A DNA stretch of 19,935 nucleotides from assembly GCA_005223375.1 (NCBI GenBank), contig RXOD01004612.1, positions 1 to 19,935 on the forward strand, in the 5' to 3' direction. This stretch comes from Amoebophrya sp. AT5.2. Lineage: Eukaryota > Sar > Dinophyceae > Syndiniales > Amoebophryaceae. The position numbers were made by a program, and so were the translations under genes. A model generated the notes under the pieces. The model worked only from the letters and a program-made list of their open reading frames with translations, did not search any database and was not told the origin of the DNA. This document shows, piece after piece, positions 1 to 9,891 of this stretch. Position 1 is the first letter of the stretch. Each line of letters opens with the position of its first letter.

Positions 1-162
1 CCCCCTCAGCACCCCCACCCTCCACAATGGGGCATCTCTGAAACCGCCCGGGTGTTTCACACCCGGGCGGTTCAGAGCGCCTTAACGCACTCGCTACCTA
101 GGGCAATCCGCCACCCAAGGGGAAACCCATTCATCCCTAGCACTTACCAGTTTCCCACTTAC
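1..162 (-). other. First intron (partial) of the left-edge gene
   Basis: This is intron sequence read on the minus strand from the GTAAGT donor at 162. It contains a second copy of the donor 14 bases downstream (GT at 148-147) and a very stable GC-rich hairpin at 36-77. An AG directly beside the hairpin (minus ...TTTCAGAG, about 36-41) could be the 3' splice site, after which a short open stretch runs to the window edge. I could not confirm a second exon. Confidence 0.45.
36..77. repeat. GC-rich inverted repeat (hairpin) inside an intron
   Basis: The arms at 36-55 and 59-77 pair over 19 bp with one bulged A at 41, leaving a 3-base loop (TTC). The core is ACCGCCCGGGTGT and its complement. It lies in the intron of the left-edge gene, next to a candidate 3' splice site. 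Confidence 0.85.
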
Positions 163-508
163 CAGCTGGTCCCTTCATATCCACCTCGAGCAACGTGCCC
201 GAGATATCCGTGCTCGATCCCCCGGAAGCAGAAGGGGATGAAGGAGCAGCATCATCGGACAAACCGCCACCAGCACCGAGCGATTCCTCGTCAACCAGCT
301 GCCAGGAATCTTCCACCGGTATCGGGTTCACCTCCTCGTCCTCGTGCTCCTCGTGATTCTTCGTTGCCGAAGGTCGTGGAACATGGAGGTTTACCTGCTC
401 AGACGATGAAGCAGTGCCGGCGCCATGCAAATGTTCGGCAAGAAGACGATTGCTCGTCCGCGGTGACGCATCGCCGAAGAAGAAGTTGTGCCTGTCTGAC
501 CACGGCAT
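163..508 (-). CDS. Unrecognised protein, first coding exon of a gene leaving the window
   Basis: The function is not recognised. The exon opens with ATG at 508-506, with an in-frame TAA a short way upstream, and encodes 115 residues plus one base. It ends at a consensus donor (GCTG^GTAAGT, GT at 162-161), so the next exon joins in phase 1. The protein starts MPWSDRHNFFFGD and continues as a low-complexity, acidic and serine/glycine-rich segment (for example HEEHEDEEVNPIPVEDSW), probably disordered. There is no signal peptide or membrane segment. The rest of the gene lies beyond base 1. The orientation matches every other gene here. The plus-strand ORF overlapping it is a shadow rich in arginine and proline. 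Confidence rests on the clean ATG, the open frame and the strong donor, not on homology. Confidence 0.55.
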
Positions 509-1851
509 CTTACCTTGTCTGTCTCCGACTTATTTTCTTGTGCAAAATCTTAATCTACTACACATCGTCAAACATCAAAGGTCCTTTCCTACACTAAGCT
601 GGGTTCAAAGTTTCTTTCTTCATCAGGGCGCACGTGGGAAGAAATGGGGGTAGCTTGCAAATTCTAATTCCTGCAACTGATAGGATCGATTAGGAGAGGC
701 GGAAATTATCGTGGCCAAGCCAAGCGCATACTTAATTCAATTCTTCGGCGAACGCTTCATTCGATTTCATAGCGCCAGCACTCAGATCGATCTCAACGAT
801 CGTCAGCGAAATCTCTTCAATCGTTTCTCTCTCTCGCGCAGCTCCACGTATGTGTACATATTTTCCAGAGTCGCGGTATCGATGCGCTTTCTGATCTCGA
901 CTTTTCACCCTTACAGCTCGAGATCAGAAAGCGCATAGAAACCCCGATGTCATGGTCACGACACCGACACAGCTGCCTGTATTTTGAAAAAGGCGAGGCG
1001 TTTTTCAGAGCGCTTTTCTCGTCCTCCTGTGCCTTTCTTTTTCCGCGTTTAAAAATCGTCATATGAGGTTCCTCTTGGTATACAGTCCATCAGGGGCATC
1101 CGCGTACGGAGAAATGGGCGACCACCAAGCTCGAGGTACAATGAAGGTTTCTGCAATTATCCCGCGTCGGAGGTGCGCTGGCATTGATTTACAACAGTAC
1201 ATTGCCGAGCTGCTCGTAGCGTTGATACCCTCCGTGGTCGTTAAAAAATACTACTTTAGCTGGGGAACTAGAACTACTACTTGACGTACCGGTTGCGAAC
1301 GACGTAGATTGATTAGATAGCGAGGTGCTGTAGTGCTGCAATCGCTTACGAATACGAGGAGCAATAATTAATGGGGGTTTCGTACATGGAAATGGCAGAA
1401 GTGGCCGTGGCTGCATCCACAAGAATTCTGCCAGCGACCAGCCAAGGAAAACGCTTTTATTTTCGACGATCCATCGTGAGAAGAGGCGTGCTGGCGATCA
1501 TTTCTCGGAAAAAGAAAAGCCTTCATCTCAGGTTCTCGACGAGCGCCGGCAAGAAACGAGCTGTTTCCGAGGCAGCTGCTGCTGGTTTTGATTTTCCGCA
1601 GCGCAATAGCAAAACCTTTCCGATCGTGTTGCCCAGTTTTCACCGTCAGGCTTGTGCTTCGCCGCATGGATCATCCCCGGAAACCGCGCTTCATACCTGC
1701 GTCGATGTGTATTTTTCTACTTTTGCATGATCACGACCACGTAAAAAATCCACGCTAGTAGCGCTAGCGCTTGCGCTATGCATATGCATATAAAGCATAG
1801 AAGAGGCACATCAGCGAAAAAAACAGATCTAGAAGCCAAACATCTTTCCCA
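509..1851. other. Intergenic region with no supported gene
   Basis: This 1.34 kb separates the SEC24 stop from the start of the left-edge gene. It holds a long imperfect hairpin (870-948), a GCGC/ATGCAT-rich patch near 1758-1795, and an open plus-strand frame of 119 codons starting with ATG at 1371. That frame is basic and serine/alanine-rich, matches no family I know, and is opposed by an equally open minus frame of 99 codons. I therefore do not call a gene here. Confidence 0.5.
870..948. repeat. Long hairpin: 19-bp perfect stem extended imperfectly to about 31 positions
   Basis: Bases 882-900 (ATGCGCTTTCTGATCTCGA) are the exact reverse complement of 918-936, with a 17-base loop at 901-917. 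Outward pairing continues from 881/937 to 870/948 with three mismatches (881/937, 878/940, 874/944) and a closing G-T pair. It lies between two same-strand genes and outside any convincing ORF. A hairpin-type non-coding RNA, a small MITE-like element or a 3' processing structure are all possible. Confidence 0.8.
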
Positions 1852-4800
1852 TCAACGGAAATCAAAAGCAAAACCAAGAAACTCGTCAGTATAAACAAGA
1901 AAGTTAGTAGTACGGTCAGCGAATTCTTGGTAGTTCACTTGCATGCCTGCCCCCTTGTCTTCGATTAGGAACTCCCAGAACTTCCGTTCGATGACGTCGT
2001 GGCGCCCCTGATGCGTCACCGAGAACTGCATATACGGGACATCAGTTTCCCGCCGGATCGCGTCCACGATATTCAAAAATTTCTCTTTCAGAGGGTTCCC
2101 ATTGGGCGCGAGCAGCTCCTCCTCGTAAACCGCGCCGTCCACGGGCAGCTCCTGCACGGTGGAAACGCCGAAAACCTGGAGTCATGTTCAAAAAAGGTAC
2201 GCTGACGCTCACGCTCGGAACTTATATAACGATTAAACTTTACAAGGGGGAGGGCGGGCAAGAAAGTGGGAGGTGAAGCTGTCGGGAATCTCAATCTTTC
2301 TTTTTGACGAGCTCGAGCGCCGCCTCTTGTTGTGAAGTGCGGTTCGGCAATAGAACTGGGACGGCAAATAAAATAAATCAAAGTATAAAAGACAACAACT
2401 CAGTAGCAGTACCCCAGACAGCCAGTTGGGGTCGATTTCGGAGCCGATGAAAAGAAGAATTTGCTCGCCATTCTCCAGGATAAACGCGCCGTTGGGTCGA
2501 AGCGAGCTTCCCGTCAGTGGCAGCTTCTGCGGCAAAACGATGGCGCCAGTCCTTTCGTGCGTTACGTTAGGGTAAATTAGACGGCGACAGCATCATCATC
2601 ATGTTCATGTTCATCATGAGTTTTTCTTTTATTGATTCTCATATCTTCATCAAAAGTTTGATCGACGCAAACGCATGCAGTTCGTTCAAAGAGATGCTGA
2701 AGTAAGTACTCGTCCTCTGTCCCAACGGGCTCTGACAGGTCGTCGACGGCGACTAGTCGCGGGACAAATAGCGACGCTGCCTTGTCGATGCAGATCGTGC
2801 TCAGTTTTGTCCAGCACGCGGCCCGCATGTCGAATCGCAAATCCGGGCCTGCGCCAGCTCGCAGCGCAGCGGACTTCAAAATGCCGAAGATGTATCTTTG
2901 GGAGTAAGTTGTGTTTCATATTGCTAACATAAAAATGGATATGGAACGAACAATCAGTAGCAGTACCGCTAGTTTCTTTGTTCAAGATCAAGTCGTTTCT
3001 CTTCCTTGGACCATAGAAGCGTAGCAGAATCAGAAATAGAAGTACAGTGGCAGGAATGCGAAGTTCCCCTGTTCCTGGATGTGTGCGCTGTTCTGCACGA
3101 TGTGCGTGCAGCTGCTCGTGAGGAAGGTCCTCGCTTCTTGCAGCGACTGCTTCAGCGCGCGATCGATGGCGACGTGGCAGAGAATGCTCGCCGTCGTCTG
3201 CGGATCGACCGACTGGACGAGCTCCTGGTGGTTATTCGACGCCACGATGTTGTAGGTGAGCACACGGATGCGACGCTCAGCCTCGTGGTTCGTGTACAGC
3301 AGCGCGGCCTGGATGAAGCACTGACTGTCGACGACGGAGACCTGGGAGAGGGTTCGTTTTTGCGTTGTTCGTAGTCGTACGTGTTTACAACTTTTAGGAA
3401 ATAAGTAGGAGCAGGAGTTGTGGGGGACGATGATTGACGTACGTTATCCTCCATCTCGATTGTGATCGCGAACGAGAAGTCTCGGTGGCAGTTTGGCACG
3501 GTGAGAAGGTCTTGGCCTCGGATCAGCAGATGACCGAAAAAGTGCGTGATTTTCCAGCCCTTGCTAACTCGTACTCGCATTACGCTCTCCCAACCACTGA
3601 ACCGCGTTATCACGTGCTGGATTTCCTGCCGAAGCTTCGCGCCCTGTGTCTGCGGAGTGAACTGGTCGTAAAACCTTTTTTCAATTTTCAAAAACAACGA
3701 TGATACACGTTTTCTAGTGCGTCTCCGTGCCGCTCCTCTTGCGGAAGGTAGAAACCTTCCTTTCTTTTTATCAAAAATCTGTTGAAGTTGATTGCCAATG
3801 CCAACCAAAATCAAGATGCCCATGAAAGAAAGGAAAGAGAAGTGCAGGGATCGAGAGGAGCATGGTAAGTACCTCACTTCCCCTCCGGTGAACTGCGACA
3901 CCAGCTTCACGGTTGCGATGTCGAAGTACGCTCTTGGCGCGACGAAAAGGTCGACGCTCATTTGGTAGTAGATGAGTTTGTGTGCCAGCTCCTTGTAGTC
4001 CTCACTCGCTGGTCGCAGAAGCTCCACCTCCTTGTCCGTCTGCTGCAGGCGCGGGTTTTCTCGCCCGGGCTTCAGCGCGCCTTCTGGGCCGAGCGTCGGA
4101 ATAGTGGTGGCGAAAGCCAGGCACTTCCCGCCCACGTGCTTCATCGCCATGTAGCAACCCTTGATCGCAGTGCCGAGACCTGTGTGTTGTAGGCGGAGCG
4201 GGTAGCTCATCATGCTGCAGATTCGCTGGAGGAAGATGCTGGGTGGACCTTTGCATTTCCTGCTGTAGTCGTACCTACGGTAGGAGAAGAAGTATGTAAC
4301 GAAAGTATACAATCAGACCACTCGAACAATCAATGTGACAGTACATGACTCGTTGACTTTGTTTTCGCGGAAGAGGTTGGGGATGGTCTCGAGCAAGGTG
4401 CACAGCTGGTCCAGATTTTCCGTCAGGTTCACCAGAATGTCGTCCGGCAGCGGCAAAAATAGGTCCTCCAAGTCGCTGACCACCACCATCTGGGACGAAC
4501 TGAGGTTCGAGTCCAGATTGTAGAACTGGAGGCTCGCGTCGAAGGTGACTATTCCCACCAGCGTTCTGTCCCCGCCCGGCACCTCTGCGTTCATGAGCGT
4601 ATGTCGCAGCCCGGCGCACACCTCCGCCGTGTAGCCGGAAGCGATCGCCTGCGCGGACACTTCGATCAGAAAAAGGTACACCGGAGGTTGGGGCGCGCGA
4701 ACCATGTAGTCGCCGGTGGCAATAAACTCGACAGCGCCATTGCAAAGCTCGGGACGCTCGTGGAGGTCGGCGCGGCGCCCGTGCTCGTCGACCGGGGCGT

Positions 4801-6419
4801 AGTAACTGTTGAACAACCAGTTTATTGGGAGCAGGTGGATACAAGAAATACTGCGATTCAAATGTTCGTTGAATGCATGTTGGTGATGTAGTCCATGGAC
4901 GAAGAAACGTCCGAACATGAAAGAAGCCTAGCCTACAACAAGCCAAAACGATGACGAGCAACGAGAACCACGAATAGTACAGATTGGTCGTTTCGTTGGT
5001 GAAGCCGCAGAGGTTGCACTTCCATCTTCGCCCATTGTACTCCCACTGCACGTACGGATTTATGTACGTCCTGCATTTCTTACACCGCACGATCTGACCT
5101 GTTTAGTGTGAATGAGCAGGAAGGGATGGCGATGACGATTGTTCGTGTTTCTTTTTTGCTTTGAAAGCAAAAGCTGGGGCCATCAGATGAGTTTTGCTCA
5201 GCAGCTCCAACATGATTACCGCGTCATCAACAAGAACCGACTGCTTACTTGCTGGACTGTCTCGTGACTGGCCGCTTGTTTGCACGACCTTGATTTCGTC
5301 GGTGCCTGGTGGCGGCGATGCGAGAGGCTGGATAACGCACCCGAGTGGAATGCCGACTTTCTGCTTGGCCCCGAGAGATTGCGGCACCCGATTCATTGTC
5401 GGCCGAATGAAGTGCTGGCCGCAGTTCAACCTGAAAAGTCGAGAAGTGGTTTAGTTTTTCTTTATCTTTTGTTGTTCAACGAAAAGAGTGAAATTTCAAA
5501 TGAAATTTCGCAGTACAACTAGACGAGAATCACGATGGACAGTTACTAAACCAGTTCCTATGCGTCGAAATAGTACTCTTCTGATTGTCGGAGCAGCTCC
5601 GCATACATGTTTTCGTTGTGAAACATTTGCCCGTCCATCCTCGGCTGTCCTCCACCGCCCATCCCCGCACCCGGTGGTGGCGGCCCACCTGCGTGTGGTG
5701 ATTGACCGGTTTTTTTCAACATAGATAGGGTGGAATATGAACTGACGCGCCTCCCAAAGGTGTGCATTAGTCCTCGTTGTGTGATGCATGTGCACAAACA
5801 AAAAAATCCCCCGGCGAAGCTTCGGGAAACGGGAAATATGATCTTCCATCCACCGTATAAAATTTTATTAAAAAACCAAATTGATACCCATCCCTGGCTG
5901 CGGCGGTCCGCCCATCCCTGCTGGTGGTGGCGCGCCGCCCATCCCGCCGAACGGCTGCGCTCCGGGCGCTGGCGGCGCCCCCATGCCTCCATTTTGATGC
6001 ATTCCTCCTGGTGGTGGTGGTGCCATGCCTCCGTTCTGCATTCCGGGTGCACCCGGTGGTGCTACACCGTAGCCACCTCCCGTGCCCCCGTATGCTCCGC
6101 CTTGATTCGGATCCGGGCCCCCAAATCCTCCCGGCCCTGGAGGCGGCGGTGCTCCGCCAAACGGCTGCGCCCCGGGTGGTGGTGGTCCCATGCCCGCTCC
6201 TGGTGGCGGCGGTCCCATGCCGGCTCCGGGGGGCGGTGGGCCGCCTGGGCCTGCGCCCATCATCGGCGGTGGAGGCGCGCCCATGCCGCCAGGTGGGGGT
6301 GGGCCGGTGTTTGGCTGCACTCCATTGCCGAACGGGCCGCTCGCCACTGCATCGCCTCCACCGCCGAACGGGTTCGCCTGCGCCCCCCCAAAGGGGTTCG
6401 CTTGCGGCGGGTAGGACAT
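1852..6419 (-). CDS. SEC24: SEC24, COPII coat cargo-binding subunit (complete, 11 exons, 962 aa)
   Basis: Sec24 pairs with Sec23 in the inner COPII coat and selects cargo at ER exit sites. Exons: 6419-5888, 5688-5577, 5430-5249, 5098-4981, 4805-4345, 4179-3873, 3674-3443, 3341-3046, 2895-2710, 2551-2413, 2175-1852, giving exactly 2889 nt. Introns are 101-237 nt, all GT-AG; eight of ten start GTAC. Residues 1-200 are a disordered Pro/Gly/Met-rich tail (PPPPG repeats). A Cys4 zinc finger follows (C281, C284, C303, C306 in VRCKKCRTYINP...WKCNLC). Next come the trunk (YYAPVDEHGRRAD, GDRTLVGIVTFD, PLPDDILVNL, GGKCLAF), a beta-sandwich and helical region (SVMRVRVSKG, AALLYTNHEAERRIRV), and a C-terminal gelsolin fold (AFILENGEQILLFIG). 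Length is typical of the family. The start is the first ATG (MSYPPQANPFGG). The junctions restore family continuity, for example NESC-LGTAIKG and LPLY-IFGILKS. Confidence 0.96.
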
Positions 6420-7465
6420 GCGTCTACTTCCTTGTGCTTCAGCTTTTTCTAAACAAACTAAGTAGTAGAAGGCGAAGAATGGTGTATGTTTGTTGAAGAT
6501 GAAGTAGTACGAGTGCCACAGGGGATGGGTTTATTCACGTTTTGCACCGGCGTCGTAGTCGTTGGTCATCAAAAACAAAGTAAAGGTCATTGATTTTATA
6601 AATGAAAATCCTAGAAGTATGCCGTCGTGTATTGATATTGACAACAACAAGCCGGTACTGGTCTACACATCGCGCCGCGACAACAAGTTAACCTCGCAGT
6701 CCATAGCACTGCGCATAGTTATCTTCTAAGCATAGATACTGCCAGTGCCAAAGTCGCTTTCTAGTACCTGCTTGTTTTGTGAAACGGCGAGATGATGTTT
6801 CGCTTTCGCTTCGGCTGGCTATGAAGCGGCCGACCTTATTTACCAACGAAGGGAACGCTCACGCTGCAACGAGAGTTGTGCCTCGTGGCGCGAGGACGAC
6901 GAAAGCAAGGTGCAAGGAGCGTGAGCCAGCGATCCCTGGGGCTATACGGAAATTTTCATGGTCGTCCGATGAAATCATCTTCACGACCACAATGTAGAGC
7001 AGAAGAACCCACATTAATTTGATGATTTGCGACGACAAAGCAGGCGCATTTGAGGTATTGCCATCTGCGAAATTTTTGCATTTCATCCCTGAGAGGCCGC
7101 CGCCGCGACCGCTCTCATTCTCACTTGCGGTGCACATCGTGGCCTATGTATCCTCACCTTTCTTTGGAGAACGTTTCAAAAAAACAGCAAGCAATCATTA
7201 AAAGTGGCGACGTATTTCCATCAATTTCAATGGAATGAATCAACAACAACATTATCATGCCGGGTGCTGCTACTGTAAGAAATGGGTAAAAAAATAAAAG
7301 CTAAAGCGTCGATGTCCGCCTACACTACTTGTCGGTCAACATAAAGCAATATCGGTTCGTTGCAGTGTTCCTGCGGTTTTTCGATTTTCACAGAAGAGGA
7401 GAGTAGGTTGTATAATACGTATTGCTGCAGCACGCCAATGATCCCAATCTGGTGAGCGTGCAGGC
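6420..7465. other. Intergenic region, SEC24 5' side
   Basis: About 1.05 kb lies between the stop codon of the laminin-domain gene and the SEC24 start. I see only short ORFs below about 90 codons, without family resemblance, and no RNA gene. Just upstream of the SEC24 ATG the minus strand carries several AG dinucleotides after a T/A-rich stretch. One of these could serve as a 3' splice acceptor for the 5' leader, but this is not distinguishable by eye. Confidence 0.4.
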
Positions 7466-9891
7466 TTAGAGCTCAGTGTGCTGCGTGGTCTGCACCAGGT
7501 TGCCGCAGCACGAGAGTCGCTTCATAGCCGGGTAGTGACGGCACGTGCAGCCTTGCTGGCATTGGATCGGGAATGCCGGTTGCACCGGCGCGCGCGTCAC
7601 ACTCACGTCGTCAATCGCAACACCCTCGCCGGCCTTCGTGAAGTCGCCCAATATTTTCAGCTTCGTCAAGCCGTTGAGCGTGGCGGCGATCTGTTGATGC
7701 GGCAAGGGAGGTTTCAAATGTAGTGCAATACAAGTTCTGCTCCTTTGATGATGCACGGCCACGGTCCTAGCAACAGCAAGCAACATCTTCATGGAATTCA
7801 ATAAATTGATTTCTTCCCAAAGCGCGGCTAGACGGCGGGATCGCGAGGGACCGCCACCTTCATCATGGGGCCTTCTAAACGGTTGCAAAACTAGTACTTA
7901 CCTCGCACTCTGTCGCACTCGTAAACGGGAGCGCCCCGTTCAGGGGGTCTCGGACCCAGCTGTTTCCCGACCGGATTTCTAGCTCGATTGTTGTTTCCTC
8001 TCCATGCCACTTGAAGAAGGCGTCGACTTGGCGGACAATTCGCAGACCCTTCCCATCGTTACAGCTCGCACACTCGAGGACGACCCAATTCAGCGCCGGG
8101 GGCTCATTCAAGTAGTCGAAGTCACCATAGGTCGCCTGTTTTGTTCGGAAGACATTCAGCGCGAGCGCCAACCAGCTGCGACCAAGCAGCACTAAAGACT
8201 CAAAGCCATGATCAATACGTTCGTTCCTCGCTCCCGTGCCCGTCGATGAAGTTCTTGCCGTACTAAAAATAAAGTAGCTCAATGCAGAGTAGCACGTGAT
8301 ACGCATACATCAACAAGAGGTGCCTAGCGGAGCCGGAACCGGAAGTACCTTCACGGTGAATCGCATGGTGCCACCGTACGCCGCTGCCATGTCCTGCGAG
8401 GAGTACGACTGTGGCGCGACGAAGTACCACGATTGCCGGTCCACGCCGGTGACGAAATCCACATACTGCACCTCGTCGGTACCGTAGATGTACCTTGCAG
8501 TAGTTCGGGGACGCCGTCTACGTGAATAATGGGGTTCGTCGAGGACGACTCGTTCTAGTAGCTCTCCAAAACTTTTCCGCGTCTTCAAGCCCAAGCAGTA
8601 AAAAACAGCATAAGTATGAAAATAACAATAAGCTTAAAGCTACCTATTCAGCTTTCCCCATGCGTAGGGTTGATGCACGGGTGTGGACTGCAGCAAGTTT
8701 CCCTCTATCGTCCACCCGTCCGACCCGGAGACAAAGCTGCTGCCTACTATTATCCCGCCCGCGTTGGCGAGGACGCACCGCCCCGGCTCTGAGACTATGT
8801 TCGTAGTGGTGTCCTTTACCGTGTACGAAAAGGACGCCCATCGACCCACCGGGGCGAAAACCTGCCGCGCAAAGATCATTCAAGCCGAAATTATGGAGCG
8901 AGTAGAAGTAGAAGAAGCCGCACCTAAAAAGAAAAGATTCCAGGGCCGTACTCGAGTGTCATTGTCTTCACGTCAGCAGCATGATCAAGCGACGATGGTG
9001 TTTCTTCAATTCCTTTTCCTCGCTCAACATTATTTAATTTATAAATAAATACTGCTACTAGTAGGACCACCAGGAAAAAGAACTCAACAACTGCTGTACA
9101 TTCGCTGGCGGGATGTAGGCGACCCGGTAGAGTTGGTCTGTGACCAGAAACGGAAGCTGGTGTCCCTGAATGGGCGTCGGCGCGTTCTTTGGTTCACTGC
9201 CGTACGACCGAAAATTCTGGGACGTTTCGTACAGCTTGCCCACTTCCGGCAAAGTCGTGATGTAGTACTCGAGTGGGTGGTTGTCGGTTTCGAAACCACT
9301 CAGCTGCGCTATACCGGGCTTGTTGACCTGGTGGTCGTGGTGACAAGAGTCAGAGTGTCGCTGCTAATGCGTTACGACGAGTTATTGTACTTCTTAATCC
9401 ATCTTGGTCAGGGTCACGGTTGCCAGGACGATCCACTTACTTCGCAACTAATTAGTACAAGTACCTCCACATTGAAGGCCACGTGCCTTGCGATGGGGTT
9501 CGACACGTAGGTTGGGGGGTACAAATTGTTTAAATCGCCGGCTGCATTTCTGCATCCCACGGCTACAAGCAGCCTGGCTATTCTGCTCTTCGCGCTGGCG
9601 GCGCCAGCCCTTCTACTGGACGAAATTCGGCGTTGCGGTTGCCTGTCCATCTTCCCCGATTGGAGTGCCGAAACCGAAGTAGCTGTCGCGCCGGCGCCGG
9701 ATAGGGACTTAGATTGAATGATAGTACTACGTGGCGCCCGTTTGCGTTTAGTACTTCTGGTTCTGCTCCAGCAGGGTCGCTGCGGATCGCAAGAGGATAT
9801 CCGTCTTTCTTTCCAGGTAGTCTTTGCTTGCCCGTTGCAGTTCTCGACCTACTTACTCAAGACACCGGAGCTGCGGCAAAGACGCCGACAT
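7466..9891 (-). CDS. Extracellular-type protein with cadherin-like repeat and laminin IV (laminin B) domain; 5' end provisional
   Basis: Supported exons: 9682-9617, 9549-9465, 9327-9100, 8861-8644, 8493-8349, 8135-7902, 7690-7466. With a provisional first exon 9891-9857 the model is 1236 nt, 411 aa. Residues about 55-160 form a tandem cadherin-like module (LSGFETDNHPLEYYITTLP, GKLYETSQ, VTDQLYRVAYIPP, WASFSYTVKD). Residues about 175-370 match the laminin IV/B pattern: SGSDGWTIEGN, SWYFVAPQSY, AAAYGGTMRFTV, WVVLECASCNDGKGLRI, LPFTSATECE, and the closing LKILGDF...GVAIDDVSV. A Cys-rich tail (CQQGCTC...SCCG) ends the protein. In animals such domains occur in secreted matrix proteins; a cell-surface or secreted role here is inference. 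The 67-nt intron at 9616-9550 is unusually short. No signal peptide is joined in this model, so an upstream exon is probably missing. Confidence 0.75.
9755..9848 (-). other. Candidate alternative exon of the laminin-domain gene
   Basis: Between the provisional first exon and the exon at 9682 there is a minus-strand stretch that reads RELQRASKDYLERKTDILL and continues to LLEQNQ. It is preceded by AG and ends at a GTACTA donor (GT at 9754-9753) in the phase needed to join the next exon (NYFGFGTPIG). Its third codon positions are G/C rich, like real exons here. It cannot be used together with the GTAAGT donor at 9856, because its acceptor lies only about 8 bases downstream. It is therefore either an alternative exon or a chance ORF. 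Confidence 0.3.

Noticed and set aside
1368..1730. Facing plus (119 aa) and minus (99 aa) ORFs between SEC24 and the left-edge gene
   Set aside because: Both strands are equally open, neither shows family resemblance or splice continuity, and composition does not favour one.
1852..6419. Recent introner insertions in SEC24
   Set aside because: Compared by eye, the ten introns share only the GTAC start and short words; no two are similar along their length and no terminal repeats were seen.
5730..6452. Plus-strand 240-codon ORF rich in Arg, Trp and Pro
   Set aside because: It is antisense to the Pro/Gly-rich first exon and first intron of SEC24; the composition is what the complement of PPPPG codons gives.
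8941..8973. Possible extra micro-exon (VKTMTLEYGPG) between the cadherin-like and laminin IV exons
   Set aside because: Direct joining of 9100 to 8861 gives the expected AYIPPAN-VFAPVGRWASFSYTVKD continuity, so the stretch is better read as intron.
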